Of a stretch of 40,680 nt of DNA, positions 7,915-16,615 are shown piece by piece (position 1 is the stretch's first letter; each line of letters starts with the position of its first letter). The stretch is from Cryobacterium sp. Y82. Lineage in GTDB: Bacteria; Actinomycetota; Actinomycetes; Actinomycetales; Microbacteriaceae. Where the stretch lies: contig NZ_PJJJ01000027.1 in the NCBI RefSeq assembly GCF_002929495.1, positions 1 to 40,680 of the forward strand. The letters are read 5' to 3'. Below the pieces are notes generated by a model. That model ran no database searches, was not told where the DNA came from, and was given only the letters and a program-made list of their open reading frames with translations. A program made the position numbers and the translations under genes.

Positions 7915-10124
7915 ATCGCGGCCAAATCGGTGTTCTTTCCGAGCCGGCTGACGGCGGCAGCGACCGCGGTAAGGGCGAGCACTGCGCTGGCTGTGAGTGC
8001 TCCGATGTAGCGCGCGTCGGGCCAGCCGACCGAGCGGCCACCGCCGGTGAGCCCGACGAGAATGAGCTCGGCCACGAGAAAACCGAGTCCGATCGACAGT
8101 GCCATCACGGCCAGCAACGGGGCGGCCGCTTCCAGAGTGATGATGCGGCGGAGTCCTGCCAGGTTCATGCCGTGAAGCCGGAGCAGCGCAAGCATGCGTC
8201 GGCGGTCGATCATGGCCGATATGGTGGCGATGGCGAGCGAGAGGCCGGCAATGAGCGTGGCAACGCCGATACCCAGGTAGGCGAGGGTGGCGAAACTTGC
8301 AGCCATCGATTGCAACCGATCGTCGGCGTGATCCGTTCGGGTACCCGCAGGCAGCCATCCAGTACCGGCGATTGCACCCGTCTGCAAGGCGGTCCTCGCC
8401 CGTTCAATCGCGGCCGTTGATCCGTCGGTGCCGATCAGTACGATGCTCGGCGTTAGCGCGGCCACGTCGGTCGTCTCCGCAGAAGGAGTAAAGACTGCCG
8501 TAGCTCCGCTCAGGGCATCGCTGTTGATGGAGACGACAGCCGCAGGAGGAACAGGCCCGAGGCTGAGGTCGTTCGCGGAATCCGCCAACATCAGGAGCTG
8601 GCTCGTGTCGAAGCCGTTTCCTGAATCAATCGTGAAGATCGTGGTCACGTGAGTGACGCCCGAGATCGCGGCAAGGCGTGCGCGGACCTCTTCCGTGGGA
8701 GCAAAATCGACCGCGTCGAGCGTTGGATCCAGATATTGAATGAGGGTACTGATCGGAAGTCGCCCGGGCCCGTCGCCGGGTGCTGCGCCTACGTCGGCAG
8801 TGGTCGCGGCGGCCGCGAAGACGCTGACCATGAAAACGGCAACCACGAGGCCACTCACAGAGCGAAAGGTGGCCACGGGCGTGCGGCGGATGCGGTTGCC
8901 CGCGATGACTCCGGCCGCCGTCCTGCTGCGCCGAGCCATGATGCGGCCCGCGAACAGGGTGAGGTAGGGGCCAGCCATGAGCAGCCCGACGGTGGTGGTG
9001 GTGAAACCGATAATGATCAAAGTTCCCAGATGAGGAACGGGCAGTTCTGCGAGCGTCGCCACGGTAATGGCTGTAAGTATCCCTAGTCCGCCGGCAAGGG
9101 GCAGTAGACGAAGCGGCGAGGGCGTCTTCTCTTGCCGCTGCTTGGTTTGCCCGAGCGGTCCGATGTCCGCACGGCGGATGCGCCAGCCCGCGGTAACTGC
9201 AGATGTCGCGACGGTCAAAGCCACCACCACGGCCGCGGTGAACGGGGTCACGGCGAGGTCTGAGGGGAAGAACACTTCGTCGTCGACGGAGACGAGCGCG
9301 GCAACCGGCCTCAGCAACGCGGCCAGCACAACGCCGATCAGTGCCCCTACGAGACTCGTGGCCGCCGTCTCCAGCGTGGCGATGGCGGCAACCGTTCGTG
9401 GGGTGGCGCCGATTAGACGGAGGGTGGCGAAGCGCTCGCGCCGAGCTGAAGCGCCGAGCCCGGTCACGATGCTCACGAGCAGCAGCACCGGGAACAGCAC
9501 CGCAATGGCACCGACGATTGCCACGGTTTGATAATTCGTGCTGGGGCGGTATGCGACGTCCGTGAAGCTGGTGACGATTTGTGCTGCGGATCGCTCGATG
9601 AGGGCGCTCGCATCCGCGCCGACAACGACCACGAGCGAGTCCGGGCTTGCCAGGACAGAGTCGCTTATGCTCCCCGCCAGGGTGCCGAAGCGGTCGCCGA
9701 GCTCGTCGGCGGGAAGCTGCGCAATGCGGTCGATGAGGGCGGGCGATGCGTAGTACTGCCCGGGCTGCGGCAGGTGGGCTATTCCCGGAATTGTGACGCT
9801 CGATGTTATCGGGGCGGCGAGATCCAGACGCACGATCCGGGCTCCATCGTGCCGGTCGGTCGTGGGGGCCAGCAGCACGCGGTCCTCACCCAGCGACGCC
9901 ATGTCAGCCGTTACCGCGCCCGCACGAGTGTCGCCGCCGACCACGTACTCTCCGGAGGCGTTCATCCAGCTGGACCGTTCATCGCGGGCGTCCAAGCCTT
10001 GGTACGCGCCCCCAAGCAGCAGGGCCAACGTCACGCCAACGGCGACTCCGGCAGTGATGCCCAGCAGCCGCCCCCAGGCGCCACGGCTACCGATCACAGC
10101 CAAACGCACCACGCTGGCATTCAT
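7902..10124 (-). CDS. FtsX-like ABC transporter permease, 740 aa
   Basis: Membrane subunit of a MacB/FtsX-type ABC exporter. It has an N-terminal membrane segment (VIGSRGAWGRLLGITAGVAVG), a large extracytoplasmic domain up to about residue 200, a first FtsX bundle (about 200-320), further helices, a second external domain, and a second FtsX bundle at the C-terminus (about 620-730). It is encoded directly after its ATPase with a 4-nt overlap and after a PadR regulator. Such three-gene sets typically respond to and export peptides or toxic amphiphiles. The three-gene operon is the largest unit in the array. Confidence 0.85.
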   Translation of the reverse strand: MNASVVRLAVIGSRGAWGRLLGITAGVAVGVTLALLLGGAYQGLDARDERSSWMNASGEYVVGGDTRAGAVTADMASLGEDRVLLAPTTDRHDGARIVRLDLAAPITSSVTIPGIAHLPQPGQYYASPALIDRIAQLPADELGDRFGTLAGSISDSVLASPDSLVVVVGADASALIERSAAQIVTSFTDVAYRPSTNYQTVAIVGAIAVLFPVLLLVSIVTGLGASARRERFATLRLIGATPRTVAAIATLETAATSLVGALIGVVLAALLRPVAALVSVDDEVFFPSDLAVTPFTAAVVVALTVATSAVTAGWRIRRADIGPLGQTKQRQEKTPSPLRLLPLAGGLGILTAITVATLAELPVPHLGTLIIIGFTTTTVGLLMAGPYLTLFAGRIMARRSRTAAGVIAGNRIRRTPVATFRSVSGLVVAVFMVSVFAAAATTADVGAAPGDGPGRLPISTLIQYLDPTLDAVDFAPTEEVRARLAAISGVTHVTTIFTIDSGNGFDTSQLLMLADSANDLSLGPVPPAAVVSINSDALSGATAVFTPSAETTDVAALTPSIVLIGTDGSTAAIERARTALQTGAIAGTGWLPAGTRTDHADDRLQSMAASFATLAYLGIGVATLIAGLSLAIATISAMIDRRRMLALLRLHGMNLAGLRRIITLEAAAPLLAVMALSIGLGFLVAELILVGLTGGGRSVGWPDARYIGALTASAVLALTAVAAAVSRLGKNTDLAAIRYE

Positions 10125-10804
10125 TGGATGCCGACCCGGTCAGCTGCAGCCAGCTGACCGTCACGCACAATGATCTCGCGGTCGGCGTAGGCCGCTGTGC
10201 GCGGGTCGTGGGTGATCATGACGAGCGTGGTTCCCGCTTCCCGTACAAGTTCGAGCATGGCCGTCAGTACGTTCTCGGCAGCGAGGGAATCCAGAGAGCC
10301 CGTGGGCTCATCCGCAAAGAGTACCGAGGGCTGTGTGACGAGCGCTCGGGCGATAGCTACACGTTGTGCCTCACCGCCGGAAAGCTCCCCTGGCAATTGA
10401 TCGGCGGCGCCGGCCAGGCCGAGGCGACCAAGCGCCTCATGTGCTGCCGTCAACGCCTGCCGGCGTTTCATGCCTGCTAGCAGCAAGGGGATGGTGATGT
10501 TGTCGACCGCGGTGAGGTCGGGCAGCAACTGACCGAACTGAAAAACGAAGCCGAACTCCGTTAGGCGCAGGGCCGACCGGCGAGCCTCGGTCAGGGCTGT
10601 GACGAGGATGCCACCGACAGATACGGTGCCGCTGTCGGGAAGCACCACACCAGCAAGGCAATGCAGCAGGGTCGACTTGCCGGAACCCGAAGGTCCCATC
10701 ACCGCGACGACTTCTCCACGCTGGATGTCCAAATCGATGCCGCGAAGGGCATCCGTCGCTCCGAACGACTTGCGCAGGCCCCGGGCCTGAATGAGGGCGG
10801 TCAT
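10121..10804 (-). CDS. ABC transporter ATPase, LolD/MacB type, 227 aa
   Basis: Full nucleotide-binding subunit: Walker A GPSGSGKST near residues 36-44, Q-loop in FVFQFGQLLPDL, signature LSGGEAQRVAIARAL, Walker B VLFADEPTGSLD, and switch His in MITHDPRTA. It powers the FtsX-like permease encoded immediately downstream (4-nt overlap). The length is normal for this subfamily. The gene upstream also overlaps by 4 nt, so all three are one transcript. Confidence 0.92.
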   Translation of the reverse strand: MTALIQARGLRKSFGATDALRGIDLDIQRGEVVAVMGPSGSGKSTLLHCLAGVVLPDSGTVSVGGILVTALTEARRSALRLTEFGFVFQFGQLLPDLTAVDNITIPLLLAGMKRRQALTAAHEALGRLGLAGAADQLPGELSGGEAQRVAIARALVTQPSVLFADEPTGSLDSLAAENVLTAMLELVREAGTTLVMITHDPRTAAYADREIIVRDGQLAAADRVGIQ

Positions 10805-11328
10805 GGCAGTTTGATCTCGTTTCGCAGTTGGGTAAGGCGGGCGGCGGTCAGATCGATCCAGCGCAGATCGGCCTCGATATGAAAGAGCGCGTGGTCACAC
10901 AACAGCACGCGCATAAGGTCTGCCCCTTGCTTTTCGCGCGTCAGTTCCCGCATTCGAGCGAGATGCTCCGTGCGCTGCACGTCAAGCAGCCGGTCTGCGT
11001 TGTCGTCGACGAGCAGGGCGATGATGGTCTTGGCGAAGAGGTTGCTTTGCAGAGTGTCCGAGGGGATGTCGGGAGTGAACATCCATTGCGAGACACGGGT
11101 CCGGCCGACTTCTGTGACCTCGTACTTCTTGCGATCCGGGCCCCCACCGGCCTCGTCGGCCAGCGCAAGAATCTGCCCGTCACGGGTCATGCGTGCCAGG
11201 CTCGCATAGACCTGACCGAACGCGAGCGGCTTCCGCACGCCAAAGAAACGATCGTAGGTGTGCTTGAGATCGTAGCCATAGCTGGGCTCGACACTGAGCA
11301 GCCCAAGCAGAGTAAGAGAATTGTCCAC
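10801..11328 (-). CDS. PadR-family transcriptional regulator, 175 aa
   Basis: The winged-helix PadR domain starts at once (LTLLGLLSVEPSYGYDLKHT, then FGQVYASLARM and GGPDRKKYEVTEVGRTRV). A C-terminal helical dimerisation region follows (VLLCDHALFHIEADLRWIDL). I place the start at GTG 11328 because the frame further upstream lacks homology and the protein then has the usual PadR length. It probably represses its own operon with the ABC exporter until a substrate binds. An imperfect 19-bp dyad lies 9 nt upstream. Confidence 0.88.
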   Translation of the reverse strand: MDNSLTLLGLLSVEPSYGYDLKHTYDRFFGVRKPLAFGQVYASLARMTRDGQILALADEAGGGPDRKKYEVTEVGRTRVSQWMFTPDIPSDTLQSNLFAKTIIALLVDDNADRLLDVQRTEHLARMRELTREKQGADLMRVLLCDHALFHIEADLRWIDLTAARLTQLRNEIKLP

Positions 11329-11336
11329 AACCGCAA

Positions 11337-11355
11337 CTATACACTCGGTGCATAG
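11337..11355. promoter_or_regulatory. imperfect palindrome upstream of padR-ABC operon
   Basis: CTAT-a-CAC-tcg-GTG-c-ATAG is a 19-bp dyad with one mismatched pair. Its position just before the start is consistent with a PadR operator; the assignment is positional. Confidence 0.45.
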
Positions 11356-11457
11356 ATGCTCGACACCCGGGCGAGATGACCGAACAGTGTCCTGACAAAG
11401 TATGAGGACCTCTGCCGCACCAAGCTCACGGCATAACAGCACAGGGCCTTCGTAATA

Positions 11458-11496
11458 GGGGTCAGCTCACCAAACGGAATAAGTACCACGCTAAAA
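11458..11496 (-). mobile_element. Tn3-family 38-bp terminal inverted repeat
   Basis: It starts GGGGTC and ends CCACGCTAAAA, the hallmarks of Tn3-family ends (GGGG at the tip, ACGCTAAG inside). The stop codon of the transposase remnant lies inside it, as in intact Tn3-family elements. No matching opposite end is visible in the window. Confidence 0.7.
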
Positions 11497-11640
11497 GTTC
11501 CCCGGCCCGCGCATGGGGCGGAGTTTTCCGGCTTTGGGTTGGCGGGGGTTGTTTCAGGTGTAGTCGCCGGTGAGGTTAATGTGGTCCCAGCCGAGCGGTG
11601 AGAGGTGATCGAGCAGTGGATCGTCAGTGGGGTGAACGAG
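11491..11640 (-). pseudogene. Tn3-family transposase C-terminal remnant (B)
   Basis: The minus-strand reading contains [18 protein letters not shown], then TGDYT, an in-frame TGA where the family has Trp (TGG), then NNPRQPKAGKLRPMRGPG. This is the C-terminus of a Tn3-family transposase with a nonsense mutation. The fragment also cuts into the 3' end of the lipoprotein gene 11624-12040, whose last codons are read from transposon DNA in another frame. Confidence 0.75.
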
Positions 11641-12040
11641 ACGCCCACAGGTGTTCGGCCACCTTGATGTACTCCTCTAAATTGTCCGAATAGGTGTCTG
11701 CCATCATCATCGTTGGGGCGTCGCCGATCTTCCGATGGATCGGGAGAGTATGCGAGCACGTATCCGCGGCTTCCAGCTTGTCGAGAATGATCAGGCAAAC
11801 GCCGCGCTTTTCCGACCGGGCAGCAAAGTAGCTGACGCCGGCGTCAACCCAGAGCAGTCGGGTGCTGGTTTGGTCGATGGTCGTGATGACGTTGGGTGAC
11901 GCGCCGGTCGGCAATATATCGACCTCGGACTGTGGATCCGAAAAGACGGCGAGTGTGTTCGGATTCGCGCACGATGTGAGAGCGAATGCCACGACAGCGC
12001 ATCCGATATAGGTAGCGATCCTTCGTTGGCGTAGCTTCAT
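11624..12040 (-). CDS. putative lipoprotein, 138 aa, 3' end altered
   Basis: The start at 12040 gives a normal lipoprotein signal: basic KLRQRR, a hydrophobic core and lipobox LTSC near residue 22. The mature domain (about 115 residues) contains an internal pair of cysteines (GVCLII, DTCSH) and no motif I can name. Its 3' end runs into the Tn3 remnant at about 11640, so the final residues may not be original. It stands alone between the transposon remnant and attC-like site 8. Confidence 0.6.
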   Translation of the reverse strand: MKLRQRRIATYIGCAVVAFALTSCANPNTLAVFSDPQSEVDILPTGASPNVITTIDQTSTRLLWVDAGVSYFAARSEKRGVCLIILDKLEAADTCSHTLPIHRKIGDAPTMMMADTYSDNLEEYIKVAEHLWASRSPH

Positions 12041-12089
12041 ACTTCCGAGCGTAGCGCCACAACAGATAGGGCTGGCGAGGCAGTCATTG

Positions 12090-12110
12090 AGCGAACCTCT
12101 TGCGGTACGA
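12090..12110 (+). repeat. attC-like site 8, divergent
   Basis: AGCGAACC is followed at standard spacing by GCGGTACG, where the family has ACGGGACG. I found no convincing distal arm. Its place to the right of a single minus-strand gene is as expected. Confidence 0.5.
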
Positions 12111-12226
12111 AACAACTTCCGGTTCTCCTAGCGTGGCGGCTCCGGCGTGGGGCGGCGCGCAGGGGAAACCTCTCTCCAACAGATATCGTCATCGGGCTGA
12201 CCTCGACTACTCGATAGGGTGCAGAG

Positions 12227-12883
12227 ATGGTATTGCATCCGATCAGAACCGTCCCGCACGTCATTGCTGAGCTGCCATCTCTCCAAGGCGGATCGATGAC
12301 CGTGGGTGAATACATGCCTCGTGGGCACGTTTCCTATGCGCGTGTCATGAACCCCATGCGCGACGACAACGGTCGCCCCCTTGCCTGGCGTACCTTTGCT
12401 GCGGAGCAGTCTGAGGTGGACGCAATGTCGAAGTGGGCCGACCTTCTCGACGACAAGCCGGACGTAGATGTCAGAGTCGGGACCATCGAACCCGCCGTGG
12501 CAGCAACGCTCGCCCGCCTTCTCCGCGACCACACCGCCACACCCACCGAGTGTTTCTTCCTTGTCTGGGAAGGATACGCCGACATGCGCGCGGACCTGCG
12601 AAAGGCAGCAAGCATCATGCTCATGCCAGAGCGTCGCATGCATGTTCTCGCCGGCGACCTCGCCGACGGCGCGGAACCCTTCGAGGAGACGACCGGCGGA
12701 AGAAGTGCCCAGTGGTGGATACCCGCGGATGGTGTCTGGGCCGTCGGGAACGACCTCTACGGCGCGAGCGTTTATGTCTCAGGCACCGAAGAGCTGATCA
12801 GCGCTATTCTCGCCGCCGACGACATCGAGGCATACCGTGCCTCGGCATCGATGCAGATCGTCGCCGAGGAGTGGGCCTCCTAA
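12227..12883 (+). CDS. unknown protein, family A member 1, 218 aa
   Basis: I do not recognise the family, but a paralogue lies at 17344-17949. Shared blocks include a Gly-Arg-x-x-x-Trp segment (DNGRPLAWRTF, compare ATGRAQRWSSF), a Trp-containing helix, an xxxWxGYA segment (FLVWEGYAD, compare LRWAGYAPY) and a C-terminal region with a Trp followed by Val-rich strands and a terminal helix. Soluble, acidic, no signal peptide. Upstream of the start the only recognisable element is attC-like site 8. Alternative starts exist at 12296; alignment with the paralogue favours the longer form. Confidence 0.7.
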   Translation: MVLHPIRTVPHVIAELPSLQGGSMTVGEYMPRGHVSYARVMNPMRDDNGRPLAWRTFAAEQSEVDAMSKWADLLDDKPDVDVRVGTIEPAVAATLARLLRDHTATPTECFFLVWEGYADMRADLRKAASIMLMPERRMHVLAGDLADGAEPFEETTGGRSAQWWIPADGVWAVGNDLYGASVYVSGTEELISAILAADDIEAYRASASMQIVAEEWAS

Positions 12884-12922
12884 GTCTCCTGCGATCCCCT
12901 GGCTCTAGGTAGGTTCCCGGTA

Positions 12923-12943
12923 GGGAACGCTCTACATCGCGGC
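12923..12943 (+). repeat. attC-like site 9, divergent
   Basis: GGGAACGCTCTAC is followed by ATCGCGG instead of ACGGGACG. A short dyad, GTTCCC (12913-12918) / GGGAAC (12923-12928), sits at its left. It overlaps the open left end of the truncated membrane-protein frame that follows. Confidence 0.45.
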
Positions 12944-13142
12944 GGTACTGACTTCAGGCAGCGCCGGGGTGTGCTGGGCGCTGCTCGCGATGAACCTTGG
13001 CTATGCCGCACCGACCGGTCCGGCCTTCCTCGGTTCGCTGGCGCTTGCGCCGGTGTATGCCCTGCTCCCGTTGGTCGTTGTCGGCATCCACGCACGGCAC
13101 CGATCGAGCATCGACCAAGACATAGTGGAGGACCTCACATAG
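12931..13142 (+). pseudogene. membrane protein fragment truncated at an attC-like site
   Basis: The frame reads LYIAAVLTSGSAGVCWALLA, then LALAPVYALLPLVVVGI and a basic-acidic tail ending in TAG at 13140-13142. It has good hydrophobic periodicity (two membrane segments) and GC-rich third positions, as in real genes. No ATG with a ribosome site opens it, and a stop lies just upstream inside attC-like site 9, so it appears to be the 3' part of a gene cut at the site. A short protein from the internal GTG is the alternative. Confidence 0.4.
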
Positions 13143-13252
13143 ACCGTCACTCCTGATGCGCGGGTCCCGCGACTTCGACCGTAAACCGGACGACCAACGC
13201 GACTTCTCAGCGCTGACGTTAGACAGGCGAGGACCGAAGTCATCTGTGTCGC

Positions 13253-13313
13253 AGGGGAACCCTCTACGGGCGGTGCACGGACCCAACCACGAAACTCTGG
13301 AAGAAGTCGCCGT
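13253..13313 (+). repeat. attC-like site 10
   Basis: GGGGAACCCTCTACGGG is near consensus. ACGG-g-CG (13266-13272) can pair with CG-CCGT (13308-13313) with one bulge. The stretch 13143-13353 otherwise contains no gene I can support. Confidence 0.65.
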
Positions 13314-13353
13314 CGTTATAGTCGCGATGAACTGCGTGGGCTAGATTGGCTCG

Positions 13354-13503
13354 ATGGTGTCAAATTTGTCGATTCTGCCCTTTTTAATCTATGTGCCGTT
13401 GATTGCACTCCTAGTCATCGGCATCTGGGTGGGAATCCTCGGTATCCGCGCGCTAAACAAATACCTGCGCACATCGACCACGGAACCGGAACAGCCCCAC
13501 TGA
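13354..13503 (+). CDS. small single-span membrane protein, 49 aa
   Basis: A short frame from ATG: MVSNLSILPFLIYVPLIALL, then VIGIWVGILGIRALNKYLRT and an acidic Pro-rich tail ending EPEQPH. One hydrophobic segment (about residues 7-32) is followed by a positively charged stretch, so the N-terminus should be outside. The gene fills the space between attC-like sites 10 and 11, with the next site 18 nt after its stop, so it behaves as a minimal cassette. Function unknown. Confidence 0.6.
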   Translation: MVSNLSILPFLIYVPLIALLVIGIWVGILGIRALNKYLRTSTTEPEQPH

Positions 13504-13526
13504 TTGGTCACCACAATCAGTCCGGT

Positions 13527-13551
13527 AGGGAAACCCTTAACGGGACGGTTT
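13527..13551 (+). repeat. attC-like site 11
   Basis: GGGAAACC is followed by CTTAACGGGACGGTTT. AAACC (13531-13535) pairs with GGTTT (13547-13551). The A at the fourth position, where the family has G, is matched by a T in the distal arm. Confidence 0.65.
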
Positions 13552-13563
13552 GGGTCTAATTCT

Positions 13564-13959
13564 TCAGAGGGATTCGTGCCAGGTTCGTCGAGTGGCGAGC
13601 CGGGCGGTCAGAAAGAGAGCAACGCCCAGGACTCCGAGGATCGCGGCGATCGTGATTCCCCAGTCCCACACGCTGGTCTGGGTATGTACTAGGAGGAGTT
13701 CATGCTCGCTTGTGAAATAGGAGCATTGGACGCCAATGGGGAAGAACGACAATGCGCCGTCCGTAGTCCAGCCTGCTGAGGGCAGAGGCAGACTGCCTAG
13801 CTCGGGGTTCTGATCGCAGGATTCTCCGATACCCGCATGTGAGATGACCGCGAACTGAAGCCCCGCCAGGGCGATGAGGGCCATCGACGGAATGCCGAGG
13901 ATCCAGGACCGCGCGGTCACGGCGAGGAGCACTGGAAAAGCCGGTCTTTGCAGTTGCAT
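13564..13959 (-). CDS. two-span membrane protein, family B member 1, 131 aa
   Basis: The start at 13959 is chosen for a GAGGGGG ribosome site 8 nt upstream. One hydrophobic segment is at about residues 20-42 and a second at about 98-120. Between them is an external loop with Cys at SCDQNP and QCSYF, and the block SFFPIGVQCSY. The same loop block (SVWPVGLECRY) occurs in 16795-17157, so the two are paralogues. The function is unknown; the conserved cysteines suggest a structural disulfide. Confidence 0.7.
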   Translation of the reverse strand: MQLQRPAFPVLLAVTARSWILGIPSMALIALAGLQFAVISHAGIGESCDQNPELGSLPLPSAGWTTDGALSFFPIGVQCSYFTSEHELLLVHTQTSVWDWGITIAAILGVLGVALFLTARLATRRTWHESL

Positions 13960-14051
13960 TTCGTGTACCCCCTCTTTCACAGAGTATGTGCTGCCAGACA
14001 CCGGGGTAAGCGTTTGAAGAAATCATCAGCCTGACAGAGTCAGTGCCCGTA

Positions 14052-14072
14052 GCCGAACCGCAAACGCACCAG
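14052..14072 (+). repeat. attC-like site 12, divergent
   Basis: GCCGAACCGCAAACG is followed by CACCAG, where most copies have GGACGG. The next minus-strand gene ends 10 nt to the right. Confidence 0.5.
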
Positions 14073-14081
14073 TAGGACTAG

Positions 14082-14318
14082 TTAGTCGGGCGATGCGAAG
14101 AAGCTTGATGCCCATAGGTAAACAAAGCCGATCAGGGTGAGAAAAGCTCCGCCTGCAAGAATCAGCCACTCAATATTTGTCGTGTAGTCCGTGCCATCAA
14201 CGGAGTCAATAAAAAATGCGCGATCCATGATCTGGTAGAAAACCACCCCGACCACCAACACACCGGCCCCGGCCACACCCCATCCAGCGATGCTGTGGCC
14301 TGTTCGCCTCCGCGCCAT
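14082..14318 (-). CDS. small two-span membrane protein, 78 aa
   Basis: Unknown function. There is a basic start (ARRRTGHS), a first hydrophobic segment (about residues 10-28) and a second at about 48-70, with an acidic loop between (DSVDGTDYTTNIEW). The site expected on its right is not visible between 14319 and the IS21 insertion at 14513; site 13 beyond the insertion sequence may be its partner. Confidence 0.6.
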   Translation of the reverse strand: MARRRTGHSIAGWGVAGAGVLVVGVVFYQIMDRAFFIDSVDGTDYTTNIEWLILAGGAFLTLIGFVYLWASSFFASPD

Positions 14319-14582
14319 CAGAGTCGACTACTCGGGTCAACGTGCACGCCGCCAGCGTTCGGGTTCCCGGGTGTTTCCGGGCGGTGGCTGGAGATAGATG
14401 GCAGCTTCACCCGAGGTATGACGGCCCTATTCCGCAACAGTGATCCTGACAGCCGGTCCGGATCGGCTGGCAAAGCATGAAGGGGTGGATTTTGCGGTGC
14501 CGGGCGGACGGGTGTCAGCGACGGTTGAAAGTTAGTCCAGAATCGACGGTTGAAAACTAGGCCACCCAAGCACGATAGATGG

Positions 14583-15833
14583 GTGATCACAGTGGAAGAT
14601 TGGGCTTTGGTTCGTCGCCTTCACTTGAGCGAGGGCGTATCGCAACGCGAGATAGCGCGGCAGCTCGGCATAGCGCGCGACACGGTCGCCAGAGCGATCG
14701 TGTCCGATAAACCGCCGAAATATGACCGGCCCGACCGGCCCTCGGGGATGCGAGATCTGGAGCCGCGATTGCGGCACCTGCTCGCCGAGTATCCCAAGAT
14801 GCCCGCGACAGTAATAGCGGAACGGTTGAAATGGACCGGGTCGATTACCTGGCTTCGCGAGACGGTTGCCCGACTGCGGCCGGAGTATGCGCCCGCCGAT
14901 CCCGCCGACCGGCTGCAGTATCGCGCCGGGGACCAAACGCAGTGTGATCTGTGGTTCCCGCCGGTGAAGATTCCCCTCGGTGCTGACCAGTTCGGCTCCC
15001 CGCCGGTGCTGGTGATGGTGGCCGGGTTCTCCCGCACCATCTGCGCCGTGATGTTGCCTTCTCGGACAACACCGGATCTGTTAGCGGGAATGTGGCATCT
15101 GCTCCTCACCCAGCTACTCGCGGTCCCGCGACGGCTGATCTGGGACAACGAGGCAGGTATCGGCCGCGGTAACCATTTCGCTGCGGGAGTCAGCGCCTTC
15201 GTGGGAATGCTGGCCACCAAGATCGTGCAGCTGAAACCCTTCGATCCCGAATCGAAAGGCATCGTGGAGCGAGCCAATCAGTATCTGGAAACATCCTTCC
15301 TACCCGGACGCACCTTCGTCTCTTCGGCTGACTTCAACGAGCAATTGGCCCACTGGTTGTCGTCGAAGGCCAACCATCGAACCGTGCGCAGCCTCGGGTG
15401 CAAACCAGTTGATCTGATCACACAAGATCGCGCCGCGATGCTCCCGCTTCCGCCGGTGGCTCCGGTGGTGGGATTTTTCTCGAGGGTGAGGCTGCCGCGA
15501 GACTATTACGTCCGCGTCGCCGGCAACGACTACTCCGTCGATCCGACCGGCATCGGCCGGATGGTCGACGTGTCCGCCGACCTCGCCCAGGTCATCGTGA
15601 AGCTCGACGACAAGATCGTGGCCTGTCACCAGCGGGTCTGGTCCACCGCGCAGACCATCACCGACCCCGCTCATGTCACCCAAGCAGCGCGACTGCGGCA
15701 CGCATTCCAACACCCTGCAGCTGCCACCACGACCGAGTCGGACATGCACCGCGATTTAGCTGACTACGACACCGCGTTCGGTGTCGACTTCGACACCACG
15801 ATCCCGAACGTGAGCGACGAGGAGGTCGCGTGA
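14583..15833 (+). CDS. istA: IS21-family transposase IstA, 416 aa
   Basis: DDE integrase that cuts and joins the element ends. An N-terminal HTH (VEDWALVRRLHLSEGVSQRE, then IARQLGIARDTVARAI) is followed by the rve-type catalytic core: first Asp in TQCDLWF, second in LIWDNEAG, Glu in ESKGIVERANQYLE. A C-terminal domain follows the core. I start at GTG 14583 because IS21 IstA proteins typically begin (M)ITVEDWA; a TTG 33 nt upstream is an alternative. The stop TGA overlaps the istB ATG. Confidence 0.93.
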   Translation: MITVEDWALVRRLHLSEGVSQREIARQLGIARDTVARAIVSDKPPKYDRPDRPSGMRDLEPRLRHLLAEYPKMPATVIAERLKWTGSITWLRETVARLRPEYAPADPADRLQYRAGDQTQCDLWFPPVKIPLGADQFGSPPVLVMVAGFSRTICAVMLPSRTTPDLLAGMWHLLLTQLLAVPRRLIWDNEAGIGRGNHFAAGVSAFVGMLATKIVQLKPFDPESKGIVERANQYLETSFLPGRTFVSSADFNEQLAHWLSSKANHRTVRSLGCKPVDLITQDRAAMLPLPPVAPVVGFFSRVRLPRDYYVRVAGNDYSVDPTGIGRMVDVSADLAQVIVKLDDKIVACHQRVWSTAQTITDPAHVTQAARLRHAFQHPAAATTTESDMHRDLADYDTAFGVDFDTTIPNVSDEEVA

Positions 15834-16615
15834 TGGGAAACCAGACCAGCAGCGAGATCGAATACTTGGCTCGCGCGTTAAAAGCACCACGCATTCGCGA
15901 CTCGGCGATCCGACTGGCCGATCAAGCCAGAGAAGCGTCGTGGTCCCATGAAGAATATCTCGCCGCGGTTCTTTCCCGGGAGGTCTCGGCGCGGGAAGCG
16001 TCGGGGGCCGAGATCCGCATCCGTGCAGCCGGGTTTCCGGCCCGCAAGTCCCTCGAAGACTTCAGCTTCGATCACCAACCTTCACTGCGCCGTGACACGA
16101 TTGCGCACCTGGCCACCGGAGCGTTCTTGGCCGAAGCGAAGAACGTGGTGCTGCTTGGACCGCCAGGAACAGGGAAAACGCATCTCGCGATCGGATTAGG
16201 CATCAAGGCCGCCCATGCCGGCCACCGGGTGTTATTTGCTACTGCCGTCGATTGGGTCGCCCGGCTGCAAACAGCCCACCAACAGGGCCGACTCGCCCTA
16301 GAACTCGTCAAGCTCCGCCGTTACGGCCTCATCGTCGTCGACGAGGTCGGCTACATTCCGTTCGAGCAGGACGCCGCGAACTTGTTTTTTCAACTCGTCT
16401 CCAGTCGCTACGAACACGCATCACTGATCCTGACCAGCAATCTCGCGTTCGCCCGCTGGGGTGACGTATTCGGAGACCAAATCGTGGCCGCAGCCATGAT
16501 CGACCGCATCGTCCACCACGCCGACGTCCTCACCCTGAAAGGCGCCAGCTATCGACTCCAGAACACCGGAATCGAAACCCTGCCTTCAGTCCGAGCCCAG
16601 AACGCGGCACAATAA
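15833..16615 (+). CDS. istB: IS21-family helper ATPase IstB, 260 aa
   Basis: AAA+ ATPase that selects the target and stimulates IstA. Walker A GPPGTGKTHLAIGLG lies near residues 106-120, Walker B LIVVDEVGYIPF near 168-178, and sensor-type LTSNLAFARWGDVF in the last third. The length is typical. It is translationally coupled to istA through the shared A of TGATG. The C-terminal VLTLKGASYRLQNT is the usual IstB ending region. Confidence 0.93.
   Translation: MGNQTSSEIEYLARALKAPRIRDSAIRLADQAREASWSHEEYLAAVLSREVSAREASGAEIRIRAAGFPARKSLEDFSFDHQPSLRRDTIAHLATGAFLAEAKNVVLLGPPGTGKTHLAIGLGIKAAHAGHRVLFATAVDWVARLQTAHQQGRLALELVKLRRYGLIVVDEVGYIPFEQDAANLFFQLVSSRYEHASLILTSNLAFARWGDVFGDQIVAAAMIDRIVHHADVLTLKGASYRLQNTGIETLPSVRAQNAAQ

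Noticed and set aside
9528..10157. 209-codon frame antisense to the FtsX-like permease
   Set aside because: No family pattern; the opposite strand is a complete permease.
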